Assembly: GCA_050084515.1 (NCBI GenBank)
Contig: CM114273.1
Span: 22,444,001 to 22,508,000 of the forward strand
Direction: 5' to 3'
Length of the DNA stretch: 64,000 bases
From: Blasia pusilla
Taxonomy: Eukaryota > Marchantiophyta > Marchantiopsida > Blasiales
The notes under the pieces are model-generated. The model searched no databases and was not told the origin of the DNA. It was given only the letters and a program-made list of their open reading frames with translations. This document shows positions 23,086 through 34,711 of the stretch, piece after piece. How positions within the stretch are numbered: position 1 is the stretch's first letter; each line of letters opens with the position of its first letter. Position numbers and translations under genes: made by a program.

Positions 23086-26000
23086 AAAGTAGATATTTTG
23101 AATTGAAATAAAATGACATTGTGTAAAAGAAAAGGATTAAAAATCACATTAAGTGAAAAAAAAATATACTGGTATGGGTATTGGCTCTTAAGAGAAGTCA
23201 AATAATGTATAAAGGCCATGTTTTCTTTTGTCAATTAATTTTTAATATTTTTGTTGTTGAAAATATTATTTTCCCATTTTGTGAATTTCCAAACCCTCTT
23301 ATATTTTCGAAAAATATCTATCATTAAAAAAAATTCTCCCTCATGAAGTTATTTTTCGTCCATTGTATGAGCAATTAAAAGATAATATCACTTAAAGATA
23401 AATGAGATGATTTGGCTCATTTAGAAAGAAAAAATCGCAAATGAGAATATCAAATATGAAGTAGGAAAAAGTAATGTGTCAAGTTTTTCAACTCATCCCA
23501 GAAAATAAATAGATGAACTTTATGACCAAATGTGAAAGATGAGGGACCTTAGTGAGATTTTTTATTTATTTTTTAAAACCTCCTTTCATGAGAGAAGGAT
23601 GCATTTTTTTAAAGAAAATAAAGTTATTATTTGGGCCACCACCTCATACAATGCTAAGTCTCTTCTCTTACCATATGTCTTAGGTGTCATAAGGTATTTA
23701 TGAATAAGTGTTTAGTTTTCAAAAGTAAAGGAAAATATTTAAGAGGTTGAATTGAAGAAGGGGGGAGGTTCCCCTCCATTAATGAAAAGCAAGATAATTA
23801 GGGTTGAATTTGAAATAAATAAGGAAAAGAAAAAAAAGGAGGGGGACAAATTTGCAACATAGGAGGTCTTTGTCACTCTTCAAGGAGATTTCCTTTTAAT
23901 TTTTCATTATCAATTGAAAAAGCGAAGTGAGACAAGGTAAATTTTTCAATAGTGGAGGGGATAGTTTTTTCTTAAGGGAAGGCTTTACGAGGAGTTTTGT
24001 AGAAAGTGTTAAAGTTTCAGTAGTCTTGGTGAGAAGAGATAGGGGATGAGGATTGGCACAACCTTTCTACAAATCTCTCCAATCCTCAATTCATCAAGAA
24101 AGGGCAAGGGATGGACCCTCTCTATGCATGTCTAGAGGGACAGAGAGTAGAGAGAGGGAGAGAATTTGTCTCCATTCTTTCCCTCTTTGGATGCGTAGAA
24201 GGTAGATAGTAAGGAAAAGAGGAGAGAGGGGGTAGAGATATGCCTTCTATATTCCTTCAAAGACCGAAGGCACATAGAGGGAAAATAATGAGAATAGGAT
24301 TGATGGGATAAGGAAAAGAAGGAAGGAGAATTTATGGAGGGATACCCTCTTCTCTGAAAAGGGAAGAGAAAACCATTTGTCTCTATTGAGAGGAATGGAG
24401 AGGAGAAACATGGAGTTGGAGGGAGCCTTTGCTCTTTTCGGAGCTAAAGAGACAAAATGGGTCCTCTCTATAGATTCAAGAATGGCCAATTAATCCATAT
24501 CAATTCCCAAGGAGAAAGGGAGACTTTGTCTTCATTTTTTTTCTTTTTTCTTTTCACCTAAAATCATGAGAAAGGAGGAGAGGAAGAGAGAGAGAGGAGG
24601 TAAAGACAAACCCTTTCCATTCCTTTGGAAAGTAGAGGCATGAAAAGAGTGGAGATTGAGAACGAGTTGGGTAGGTGACATGGGGAAATTGGGGAGATAG
24701 AGGGAACCTTTGTTCTCTTGAAAGGAGGGGTATGGAGATAGTGGGGATTTGTCCCTCCCTCCAAGGGAATAAAGATAGATGGGCCAAATTTGAAATTAAG
24801 GATATAGAGGGTTACTTTGGCCCAATGCATCAATGGTAATAATTTTCTTGAGAAAAATTTGGATATCATTAGAATACATTGAAACATGCATTTAGAAGTA
24901 TGCATAAAGATGCCGATGGAACTTATATATAATATTCGTTTGAGAGTGTTCTCCAATAATTAATTTTATTATAGAATAAATAATATAAGAGATCCATATC
25001 AAAATTTGATAGAAAGAACAAGCATGCAAGAATACATATTTTTTATTCAACCATAAGTTGTATACTCTATGAAATTTCAATCACAACGATACCCAAAGGT
25101 GAAAAAATTGCACGACTCTTTGAAGTGTCATTGATTAGACTTACTTTTCTTAATTTTTTGGAGTATATGATATTTTGGAAAGTCATTCCACCACTCTCTA
25201 ATATGATTTAATGGTTTAGACCACATAAGGATAAAAGTTAGTCTAAAAAACTTCACATGATTATTCCAATAGATACAAGGAGAAGACACACGACATAAAG
25301 AAAGAAAGTGAATGAATTAGAGAAAGAAAATATAAGCAAAGAAAACACTCATGCAAATCCATATAGTAGAGGGACGGATCAAGTTAAATTTACTAATAAA
25401 ATCCAAAGACCAAAATGAGGTCCAAGAGAAAATTGATGCACAAAGTGTTTGATCAGAGATTTGAGTTTAGGATGTATTCAAGAAGATAATTATGATATAA
25501 TTAAATGCAATTTAATCCAATTAAGGTGTCTTCATATTGTTATTTTTTAGTATGCTTAGAGTGCCTATTGGGTTAATTGCATGCCATCTACATCCACTAT
25601 GTACCTTAGTTTTACAATACGCTTTACACCCTTCCAAAGATCTTCCATGGGCCCAATATGCGGTGTTAATGTAAAATTAAGAACCTCGGGTTATAAAATG
25701 CCATTCTCTAAGTTTCAAATTTCTAACCAAAGCCATCCTAGTATATAATTTTTTATGGCCAATGAAAATTGAGACTTATGCTTCCTACTGGAGTTATCTT
25801 CCCATCAATTCTAGTGGCTAAAAAAGACTCCCCCATTAGGATTAGAATTGATATGGATAGAGATCCTTAATGAATACTTACTAGTATTTTGCCCGTGTGA
25901 TGCAGGCGTGATAAAGTTTCCAAAGAAGGGCCTTAAAATAACAGGTGTCAATAATAGTTGTTAAAAGCTATACTCAAAATTTGAAATTATGTTTAATTTC

Positions 26001-27419
26001 AAATTTTAAGTATAATTTCCAATTTTTTAAATCTTAAAAGACGAAGAAAATTTCACCTTTAAATAATACCGATCTCCCCTAAACAATTTTATTCCTCGGT
26101 AAAAGTTCGAACAATAACTATTCTTCCCCTTCCACTCTTCCCACCAAAATAACATTCATTAACTAAATTCTTATGTTAATTTTAATTGAAAAAAGAATTT
26201 TCCTTTTCCATTCAAATTCATTTTCCTTTCCCAAAATATCACATCTGAATTAATAAAATCATTAAAAATAATAATAAAATGATTTATTTCAAATTTTAAG
26301 TAGGATTTCTATTTTCTAAAACTTAGAAGAGTAATAACATTTTACTCTTCTAAGTAATTAAAATCCTCCATCCAAATTTAAGTAATATCCCAATCCCATA
26401 AGTAATTTTATCCTACCATAAAATTTAAACAAAATCTACTCCTTCTCAATTAGAATTTATTTTTCCTTTCCATCAAATATGATTTGAGTAAAAAAATTCT
26501 AGTTTTTTGGTTATTTATCATAATTATCCCACTTTATTATTATTTAAAATAACCCATGATAATTTGAAATAAATTATTATTTGATTAATACATTTTTTTA
26601 CTCCGCTCAAATCCCTATCCGTTTTGTCTATCCTTATATATTTCTACCCATCTAAGATGGCTCAAACAACAAACATGTTGCCTATTTTGTCCTATTATCT
26701 CATTATCTTGTCGTATTATGCATATGGGGTCGCCAATTATTATATAGATTATATGGAATAAAATCATACGACTAGAATATCCCTCCTACAACAATACAAA
26801 GGGTCTTATATTTAGGTTTAGTGATGATATGATTTTTGATTGAAGATGTATTGATATTTTTATCAATGCATCTTATATGTAGTAAATAATAGAGTCATAG
26901 TACTAATTTAAAAAAAATCTTTTAACTATGGAAAATTTCTTTGCAAAATTTAAAATTCTTCTATTTTTTAATGCGGAACCATATGTTCCCATATGTGCAT
27001 ATTACAAGATTGAAAAAATACGCTTGATGGAAATTTCTCAAAGTTTGGAGAAATTTCAGTAGAAATTCTTTTGCATGAAAGGGTATAGGACATTTTTGCA
27101 CTTCATAATAAATAAAGTTTGTCTTGAATTAAGAGGACACGGGAAATAAATCCATCTAAAACTCACTCTTTCATCACGATATAAGAAAGCCAAACTTTAA
27201 GAAGGATCCAATTCTTATCCCCTTCATAAGTAAACGACTCCATATCCTACCATTACAAGGTCTTTGGCACAAACTCTTAATTGCAACAAAACTATAGGGA
27301 GTGTCATTGATTCTCTGTGCAGAAAACATATGACTTATACTAACTTGTTAGTCAATCTTGCACCTAAACATCCTCGGGTTAGTCCAAGAAGGGTCAAACA
27401 CGAGTGAGAGGAGGAGGAG
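23086..27419. other. AT-rich intergenic region, no recognised gene
   Basis: Mostly AT-rich DNA. Features inside: a purine-rich stretch at 24040-24790, and a diverged duplication at 25983-26175 and 26281-26480 beginning with TTTCAAATTTTAAGTA. Near 25880-25915, ACTAGTATTTTGCCCGTGTG followed by ATGCAGG resembles terminal segments of plant Helitrons but has no coding partner. Nothing else can be supported. Confidence 0.45.
24040..24790 (+). repeat. Purine-rich tract with diverged internal repeats
   Basis: The plus strand is dominated by GGAGAG, GAGGGAG and GGAAAAG runs, with imperfectly repeated units containing TTTGTCTCCATTCTTTCCCT- or ACCTTTGTTCTCTT-like pyrimidine breaks. Several units of roughly 100-200 bp resemble one another. 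No coding signal. Confidence 0.5.
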
Positions 27420-27560
27420 GAGGCAGGGTCCGGGGAGTTTTTCCTGGAGAACCGGTGCAGTGCCGATATTTGATAGTTGGAAATGGTAAAACCAATTTTC
27501 AGATACCTTATACAAAGGAAACCCCCTTATATCCTGCCAGTTTTTCTTGATTTCAAGCGG
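27420..27560 (+). repeat. Dispersed repeat, copy B
   Basis: Shares GCAGGGTCCGG, GAGAACCGGT, TACAAAGGA and CCTGCCAGTTTTT-like blocks with 12625-12775, in the same order and orientation. Diverged copy of the same family; no coding content. Confidence 0.6.
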
Positions 27561-30500
27561 CTACGATTTACTCGTAACAGTGGATCTCCCTGATCATTGG
27601 GAGGGGGAGAAGTTAAACAAAATTTGAGTTGTGAGGAAAAAATTGCACTATGAATCAATTGATTAGGATAGTCCAAGAGGAGTTAAAAGTGCGTGAGAGG
27701 AGGAGTCGTTAAAAGAAAAATTGAGGTGTGAGGCAACACTCAAACCAAGGACCAACTCATCTTATGGAAGGGCTCTAACAAATGCATCAAAAGCTTCTAG
27801 ATGTTAGGGAATGAACAACAAAGTTTTTCTTCTCTTCTCCATCGCATCCCATAGTCGAACTTACTCAACCATAGGTCAAGAAACCCAAGAATTCCAACAA
27901 TAATAATAAATTGAAGCACGGCCATACAAGAGCAATGATCAATCATTGCTCACCTGGCCCTCTCAACATGAGTGCATTTTCCTTGAAAGTGTACCCAAAG
28001 AGGGGAAAACATGGACGTGGGAGCAATCCTACTCGGTATCTGCCAGACCCTCCTTTGAACCAATAAATGACATCTCGTAATATACTAAAATTAAACTCTT
28101 CTAATTATATTTTGTTTTTATAGGGAGCCAACAATAAAGTACGTAAATAACTAACAAGCCTAAATGAAAACTGTACATATACGAAAAAAATGATGAACTT
28201 CAATAAAGGAAAATAACGTAAAGGAAAATAAGTCTATGGATACCCGTCTCCATCTCCAGTTCCCACTCCCGTCTCCATCCCAACGACCTTGTCAGTCGAC
28301 AGACCCGTACGCACTGTAGGCTTCGCCACGTCACGGCGCATGCCCAACTCTCGGGTGCTGACTGAAGTGGACTTTATATAGACATCGCCGGTGACTCGTA
28401 CCTTTGTCGCCGGAACACGCCTCGCAGGCACTCGACTCGTCACACGTGGCACCCGTTCTATCTCATGCCCGCTGCAGCTGCCCGGATTCCCGACGCCGTG
28501 ATCGGGGGGAGTTGCCGTGTCCGCGATTTCCACACCGACGTTTTGTTTCCATCCATTTCTTCCACACCGGCGGACGGACGGACATACAGAAGCGTCCGAT
28601 GGAGGAAAGTCGAATCGTGTGCATTCGTGCTCCGCTGCTGATCTCTCTGTTCATTTCATTTCATATCATCCCGTTCCTTTCCATGAAGTTAAGAGCGTCG
28701 GAAAGTGCCGCTGATCTTCTCGTTCCACTTCATTTTCTTACTACTTCATTTCATTTCGTTTCGTTTCGTTTCGTTTCGTTTCATGAAGAGGGGGAACTGA
28801 AAAGTCAAGCGTCTCTTCGTCCCCATTACAGTAGACCTGTGCTGCCGCTTTAGCATGTGAGACCCTCGGGACCGAAGTTTGAACCTTTGGAATGTCAAGG
28901 TTCGAAAAGACTCATAGAATGAGTCTATGACAAGAGGGAGTAGAGAAGAAGTCGTCGAACATTAAAACCCTAAATTCCGTCGTTCAATACTTATCGAAAC
29001 CCGACGATTTGTCGTCCGGGAAAGATGGGCCAATGACCCAAACTAAACCAGAAGTAGTTGACCGATTGGAGCAGTTGAATATCGTGCGCCCTCGACTTTT
29101 CCATTTTTAGAGTTCGAAGATTCAAGGGTTTTCATTTCTTAACATTGTTTTTAATCTACTATAGTTTCTCAGCTTTTAATTCATGTGCCTGCATGTATGC
29201 TGCTGAATAGAAAAGCGGCACAAGATAAAGGAAAAGGAAAACAAATATGTCATGAGATTTGAATTGTATTGAATCCAATCAGAATCGGAGAATGGCAGAG
29301 CGAAGTGGCTTTGTCCCTTTCCCCCCACCACTTACTTAATCGGAAAGTTAGAGGGGAAAAAAGAAAACAAGGACCAGAACTGTGTGTACATGAGCTCATG
29401 CATTCGATTAAGTAGAATCAAATGATCCCATACTTAATCCATTTCAAAGTGAAGGAGAGTGACGAGCGAATTTCTCACCACAGTTTTGTAAAACTAATTA
29501 TTAACTTCAGTCTCCTTACCAATTTTTAGACCCCGTTAAGATGACAAAGAATTTTTGAGAGAAGTGTAATGACCCGTGTCAAACATACGTAGGAGCATCG
29601 TCGAAAAGTTCGTCTCCATGTAGCATATATATAGATTTATGCCGCTGCTCAATATCGAGACGTGTTTTTTACCTCAATAATTACGAGCACAGAATTTGAC
29701 GAAGTTTTCTTTAAATAACAAGGAGGAATTTATTAATAGTTTATAATTGAGGTATTTTACCGACGAATCTTTCTTTCATCGCTCAATCGTAGTCCCGGGG
29801 AATATCTAGCGGATCGGGTCGATTTTTTTAATTTTAATTTTTAAAAACGAGAGTGTAAAGTTTCTTCCGCTGTATTATTGGAAAAATAAAGAAATTATGA
29901 CATGATCTAACCCTACTCCAAGGACCTCTCATAAGAGATTCATGGTACCAACAAGCAGCAAAAATTATAAAATAAAATAATCAAAGCATTTATGCACGTA
30001 AGTGCTAGTTAAAAGAGGTAGAAATCCGTGAGCGGTATGAGAAAATACTTATCTTTCTCATACCGGGAAGAGAGAAATACTAAAGTACAAGTAGTTTAGG
30101 GTGAAGTTTTTGATTGTAAATGGATTTTTGGTTTGGCATGGGCCAATGGACGTTCCTTGATTCCAACTCCTTTTTCTCTTTTCTGCCACTTCAGGCTTTT
30201 GAGAATAGGATACCCTTCCTCAACACTGCCCGACATCGAGGTGACGACGCCACGTAGCTGGCAACAGACAGACGGGAAAGAAATTCACCGGCGCAACGAA
30301 ACGCATAAAAAAGAAGAATAAAATATCTGCGAGTGTACAAACAACGAAAGGATCGGATATGGCGCATGCCCATTTATTCTCGTTCGATTTCCTCCGGAGC
30401 TTTCGAAAATAATCCTTTTTGGGCATCATCATGGGCGCCAACAAACCCCCCGACTCGGTTTCACATCATTTCGCAATGCAACGATTGAGGGTGTTATGGA

Positions 30501-32636
30501 GGAACGAATGCTTTTATTTTATTGAGCGCAAGGAATGAGGGAATGAACGGGGGTACACACAGGAAGTTAATTATTAAAAAAAAAACAAAAACGAACATGT
30601 CGACACCAAAGCGAGCGTTGTTACTACTTACGAACGAGAATATTGTCTCTGCTGTTGGTGAGTTTCGTCGTTAAGGGGAATGCCCCTTCTTCCTTTTCTG
30701 GTCGTGTTGTGGCCTTCAGGTTTTGACTCTTTGAGTCCCCTCTTTTGTACTTCCGATGGGTTTTCCATCACTCGTTTTTATCGAAGTGCATCTTTGCGAA
30801 CGAAAGGAATTGACGGCATAAAGTGCGCGTATACAGTAAAGGCAATGGTTGAAAGGAGGGGACGTCCAATGGCAGGACTCCAGCCCGGATAGGCTACAGT
30901 AGTTCAAGAAGCTAAATATCTTGGCGAGGTGTGGGGGTGGGGGGTGGACGGGGACGGAGGCGGAGAATCTTCGACCACATCTCACACTGGCCCAGCCACG
31001 CCAGGGCCGTCGATGGGAAACATCTCGCGCTGGAAAGTAGCCGATAGGACGGGAGGGCGGGCATCCGTACCCGTGACAGTCACTTCCGCAGTCATGAAAT
31101 GGACTGTGGTGGAATCGGAGGGAGGGAGGGAGGGTTCAGGGTAGAGGCGGGGCTACTTTAGGAACGGAAGGCGAGTGCTTAGAATCTCAGGACTCGCGTC
31201 GAGGCCGCAGGGGCCGCAGGATGACAGATCCCACGGCTCCGAGGTGTATTAGGGTTCGCGGGTAAGTTTGTTCCTCCCCGCCTTCCTTCTCCGCGAGTCA
31301 GCACAGTAGGAGCGAGTGGCTATGGCTGGCTGGCTTCCGGCACACCAACCGCCACCCATGGGAGTGCGCTGCGCTGCGCTGTGCTCGAATCGCAGATGCC
31401 TCCCTCCGGAGTAAGGAAGGAACGCGCGGGCCCAGCACGGCACGGGCGACAGACAGTGAGGAAAGGAATTTCACGGATGGATGCGACAAAACGGGGAGGT
31501 AAAAGCACCTCAATGACGAAGACGTAGTAGTAGTGTACAGAGCGATCCCAAAATTGAGGGTGACCGAGTGCGGCGTCTGGGACTAAGTCGAGAGAGAAGG
31601 GCGAGGTCTCCTGCCATACGCGAGAAAGGAGGGGAAGGGGGGGAGGATCGGAGAAGACGCATGAATAGAGGATGACGGATTGAAGGAAGACCCGGGTTAC
31701 TTGCAGAGGCAGATAGATTTCGGATTTCGTGAGGGGTCGATCCGACGCGGTGCGGATGAATTTAGAAAGTCGGGGAGGATTTCTCGCGATTTAGACAGGA
31801 GAGTTCCAGAAGAGGCTGGAAGCGAGGATTGCAGATATCATCAAAAAAGACGCTGAGAAGAGGACTCGGTAGGTCCCGTGAAACTAGGCAGGTCGTGCGA
31901 GAGAGAAGGGAGAGAGATTTCTGCGGAGAGTCCAGAATGCGCCCGACCAATTGCAACCGAACGAAACTGTCAAAGAAAAGCACATAGTCGAGGAAGGGGG
32001 CGGGTGAGGACGAGGGCTGAAGCGTGAGGCGTTACAGTCTATTGAAATTTTAGAATACGCTTTGTTGCATTTTTCGTCGTCGCAGAAACCTTGTGGGAGA
32101 GAGATAGAGACGCGCGCGCGCGCGCGCGCCACACACACGCACACACACAGAGACTTCACTCATGAAGTAGTGCCATAGACCTCGGGGTCGGACGCCGCGA
32201 ACGAGCGAGAGAGGGAAGAGTCTTTCGAGCGTCCGCAAACGATGATCAGTACCGACGATAGCCGGGCTAAGACGGGAAACTTGCAGTCTAAACATGAAGA
32301 GAATGCGTTCTTCCGCCAATTACTTCCATTTGTCTGCAACAACTCCACGGCAACTAGCCAAAATATGCCTATTAAGTACGTAGCGTTGTCTTCTACTCAC
32401 GGCGCTGTAAACCTGTTGCTAGGGTTGTCTTGGCCCCGGCACAAAGTATTCAGAGCAGCTAGAGGATCGAATGCATGGTAGATGCTAGGGGTTTCCTATT
32501 CGTTTCAACGAATTTGCTCGCAGATCCGATAGAACCTAACTGATGCTTCAAATCTCATCGCCTCCGACCGAGCTCAGTCTTTACGTTAGACTTATATTCC
32601 CGGCTGAACTGCTGCAGGTCGTCTTTGAACTCAGCC
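27561..32636. other. Region passing from AT-rich to GC-rich DNA, no recognised gene
   Basis: AT-rich to about 28200, then a GC-richer block. Simple repeats: TTTCG pentamers at 28748-28782 and a CG run followed by an AC run at 32111-32149. Overlapping open stretches at 28234-28853 and 31249-32348 on both strands lack domains and are low complexity in part. The stretch 31000-32636 could contain the promoter or leader of the open frame at 32637, but no element is clear. Confidence 0.45.
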
Positions 32637-33221
32637 ATGGGAGAGAAATGTACACCGGTGTCCTGGTTTCATGCGTCGTGCGGAAAGGCCAAAAGCTTGC
32701 CTGGCGCTCGTCTCCCCAATTTTTTTCTTGAGGAAGACGAGTGCTCGAGGACTCCCGTTTCCGAATACTCCGCCGAGGCCATAAGCATGGAACATGGGGA
32801 CGCAATAGTGGCCGCCTGCCACCTCTTGTTACTGAGCAAATCGTTCCACGAAAGAGAGAGCATGTGGGGCTCTCATGTAGAGCGGCTGGCAATGCAAGAA
32901 AAGTATGAGAAGTCCCCGGGAGACTCTTTCGCCGAGGACTCGGATTCTTTCGGTCCGGCTTCTGTCACATCCGGTTTCCTTTCCAGTTACGAATGCCGCA
33001 GCACTGGTTCCGGAGTGTCTCACAACGGGAATAGAACTGAAAGCTCATCCATGATGACGGAGAGTGAAGTTACTAGCGTCTCCAATGCAGGTGCGAAAAA
33101 ACGGAGGAAGACTAATTACAAGATTCACGCTGATCTTTGTGGGCAAGGCCGGGAATGCGACGTGCTGGAAAGGCCTGCTCCCAAGCGCCGATACAGATCT
33201 CTATCGGAACTGACGCGCTGA
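32637..33221 (+). CDS. Hypothetical nuclear-type protein, single-exon open frame
   Basis: An uninterrupted frame of 195 codons including stop, from an ATG in a good initiation context (GCCATGGG) to TGA. I do not recognise the family. It is Cys-poor and Ser/Glu-rich, with a short helical-looking segment (AIVAACHLLLLSKSFHERES), an acidic-serine middle (GDSFAEDSDSFGP) and a basic C-terminus containing KKRRK and APKRRYRSLSELTR, which look like nuclear localisation signals. The length exceeds what is expected by chance in this composition, and no comparable frame exists nearby. It may be one exon of a larger gene. Function unknown; nuclear location is an inference from the basic motifs. Confidence 0.45.
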   Translation: MGEKCTPVSWFHASCGKAKSLPGARLPNFFLEEDECSRTPVSEYSAEAISMEHGDAIVAACHLLLLSKSFHERESMWGSHVERLAMQEKYEKSPGDSFAEDSDSFGPASVTSGFLSSYECRSTGSGVSHNGNRTESSSMMTESEVTSVSNAGAKKRRKTNYKIHADLCGQGRECDVLERPAPKRRYRSLSELTR

Positions 33222-34674
33222 ACTCAACTACGAGAGGACTTCGATGTTCTTTCATGCGCACCGTCCGAGCCAATTGACCTCTTCTTCAAGAATCCCTATT
33301 GCGGAGGTCTGTCCCTCTAGTGATTAATGATTAGGAAGAGCTCGTGCACGGTGACGTTGGGAATTTTGAGAGGCGACAGAACTGTGCAGCCGTGACACCA
33401 ACTCGAACTCAAGCAACTACAGCTTTCTCTCGGGACCGCTGAATGAGGATTACGACGAATTTCGCACCGATTTCGTGGAGGACGGAGTAGACGGGTGGAG
33501 TAAGGATTGGGAAGTCTCCCCGCGCGAGAAGGCGCTGGCGGAGTGTATCAGAGGGTCGGAAAGACGAGTGATGTCGGAAGACGAGGGTGAAATCGAGCCA
33601 TTGTACCATGAAAAGAGGAATCGGCTCGTGGGAAGGCTGATTATGCTCATAGTGTGCCGCAGTAACGCAATCGAAGACGATTAAGAAGTGACATGGATGC
33701 TCGAGATGATGAGCTTGGCATGGGAAGTGAGGGAATGCGCGAGTCGAAAAGGCTTACCTTAGATTAGGAAACTTGTGTAGGATCGAATGCTCGAGACGAT
33801 AAGCTTGTTATAGCTTCAGTGAGAGAATAGTACTCGGGAGGATAGGCTTGGCTGAGTTGAACCAAAGCTTTTGAGGAAGACGCATGGATGCAGGCTTCAA
33901 GTACTGGAAGCTTGCAGATGAAGGCGCTCTCGCTGCGGACGTGGAGAGCTGTATATGTTCACCGTCGCAGATGAATTCTTAAACTGTTATATGTTCGAGC
34001 GGCCTTGAAATTTTCAATGTGTTTCCCTCTCAGAATTGCTCGCCCGCCTTCTGTTCCGGCCGTATGTCGCTTGCCTCGGGCGGGTCGTAACTCGTATGGA
34101 TTATCTTCGTGCGCATGTATGCTCATCTCGTTATCATGCACTCTGACGATGTTCTATCCGACCCCCGAATTTTGCGTTCTAAGATGAAATCGGTCAAGAA
34201 GCCACAAAGCCTGACCGCGAAGCAAGGAACGTGTCCGGTGATCTGCTAAGGTAATTAACGTCGAATCGTAGACTTGCTGTTCGTCGATGAGATGAAGTTG
34301 TTTCACAGACCTCCGCTTCATGCTCCCGGTGGGGGCCTGGAATGCTCAAGACACGAAGGGTTTGTCTTTGCTGTAGCATGTTCCGAGTCACGTGCTTGCT
34401 CCCGCTCAAATTAATCGCGCTGTATTTATGAGCATGGGCCGTGGAATGAACTCGTACGAGGACACCCGAAGGGATGTCCTCGAATCGAACGATGTGGGGA
34501 TCGGCTATGATTCGCTGTTGTGAATTCTCCTGGGACCAAACTACGCGCGATCAAAGAAAGCGTGAAACATTCAGTGATTCAGTCTCGAGACCGGCTGTAG
34601 TCGGGTTTTCGTCCAGGATAGTTCCGAGCAGGGTGGGCAGTGGAAGCATCGCTCTTACGTGAGACCCCAGCGGG

Positions 34675-34711
34675 CATACTACCGCAAAGACAAACCCTTT
34701 GCGGTAGTATG
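34675..34711. repeat. Perfect 15-bp inverted repeat (hairpin)
   Basis: CATACTACCGCAAAG (34675-34689) is followed by a 7-nt loop and the exact reverse complement (34697-34711). It could form a stable stem in DNA or RNA. No T-run follows. Confidence 0.9.
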
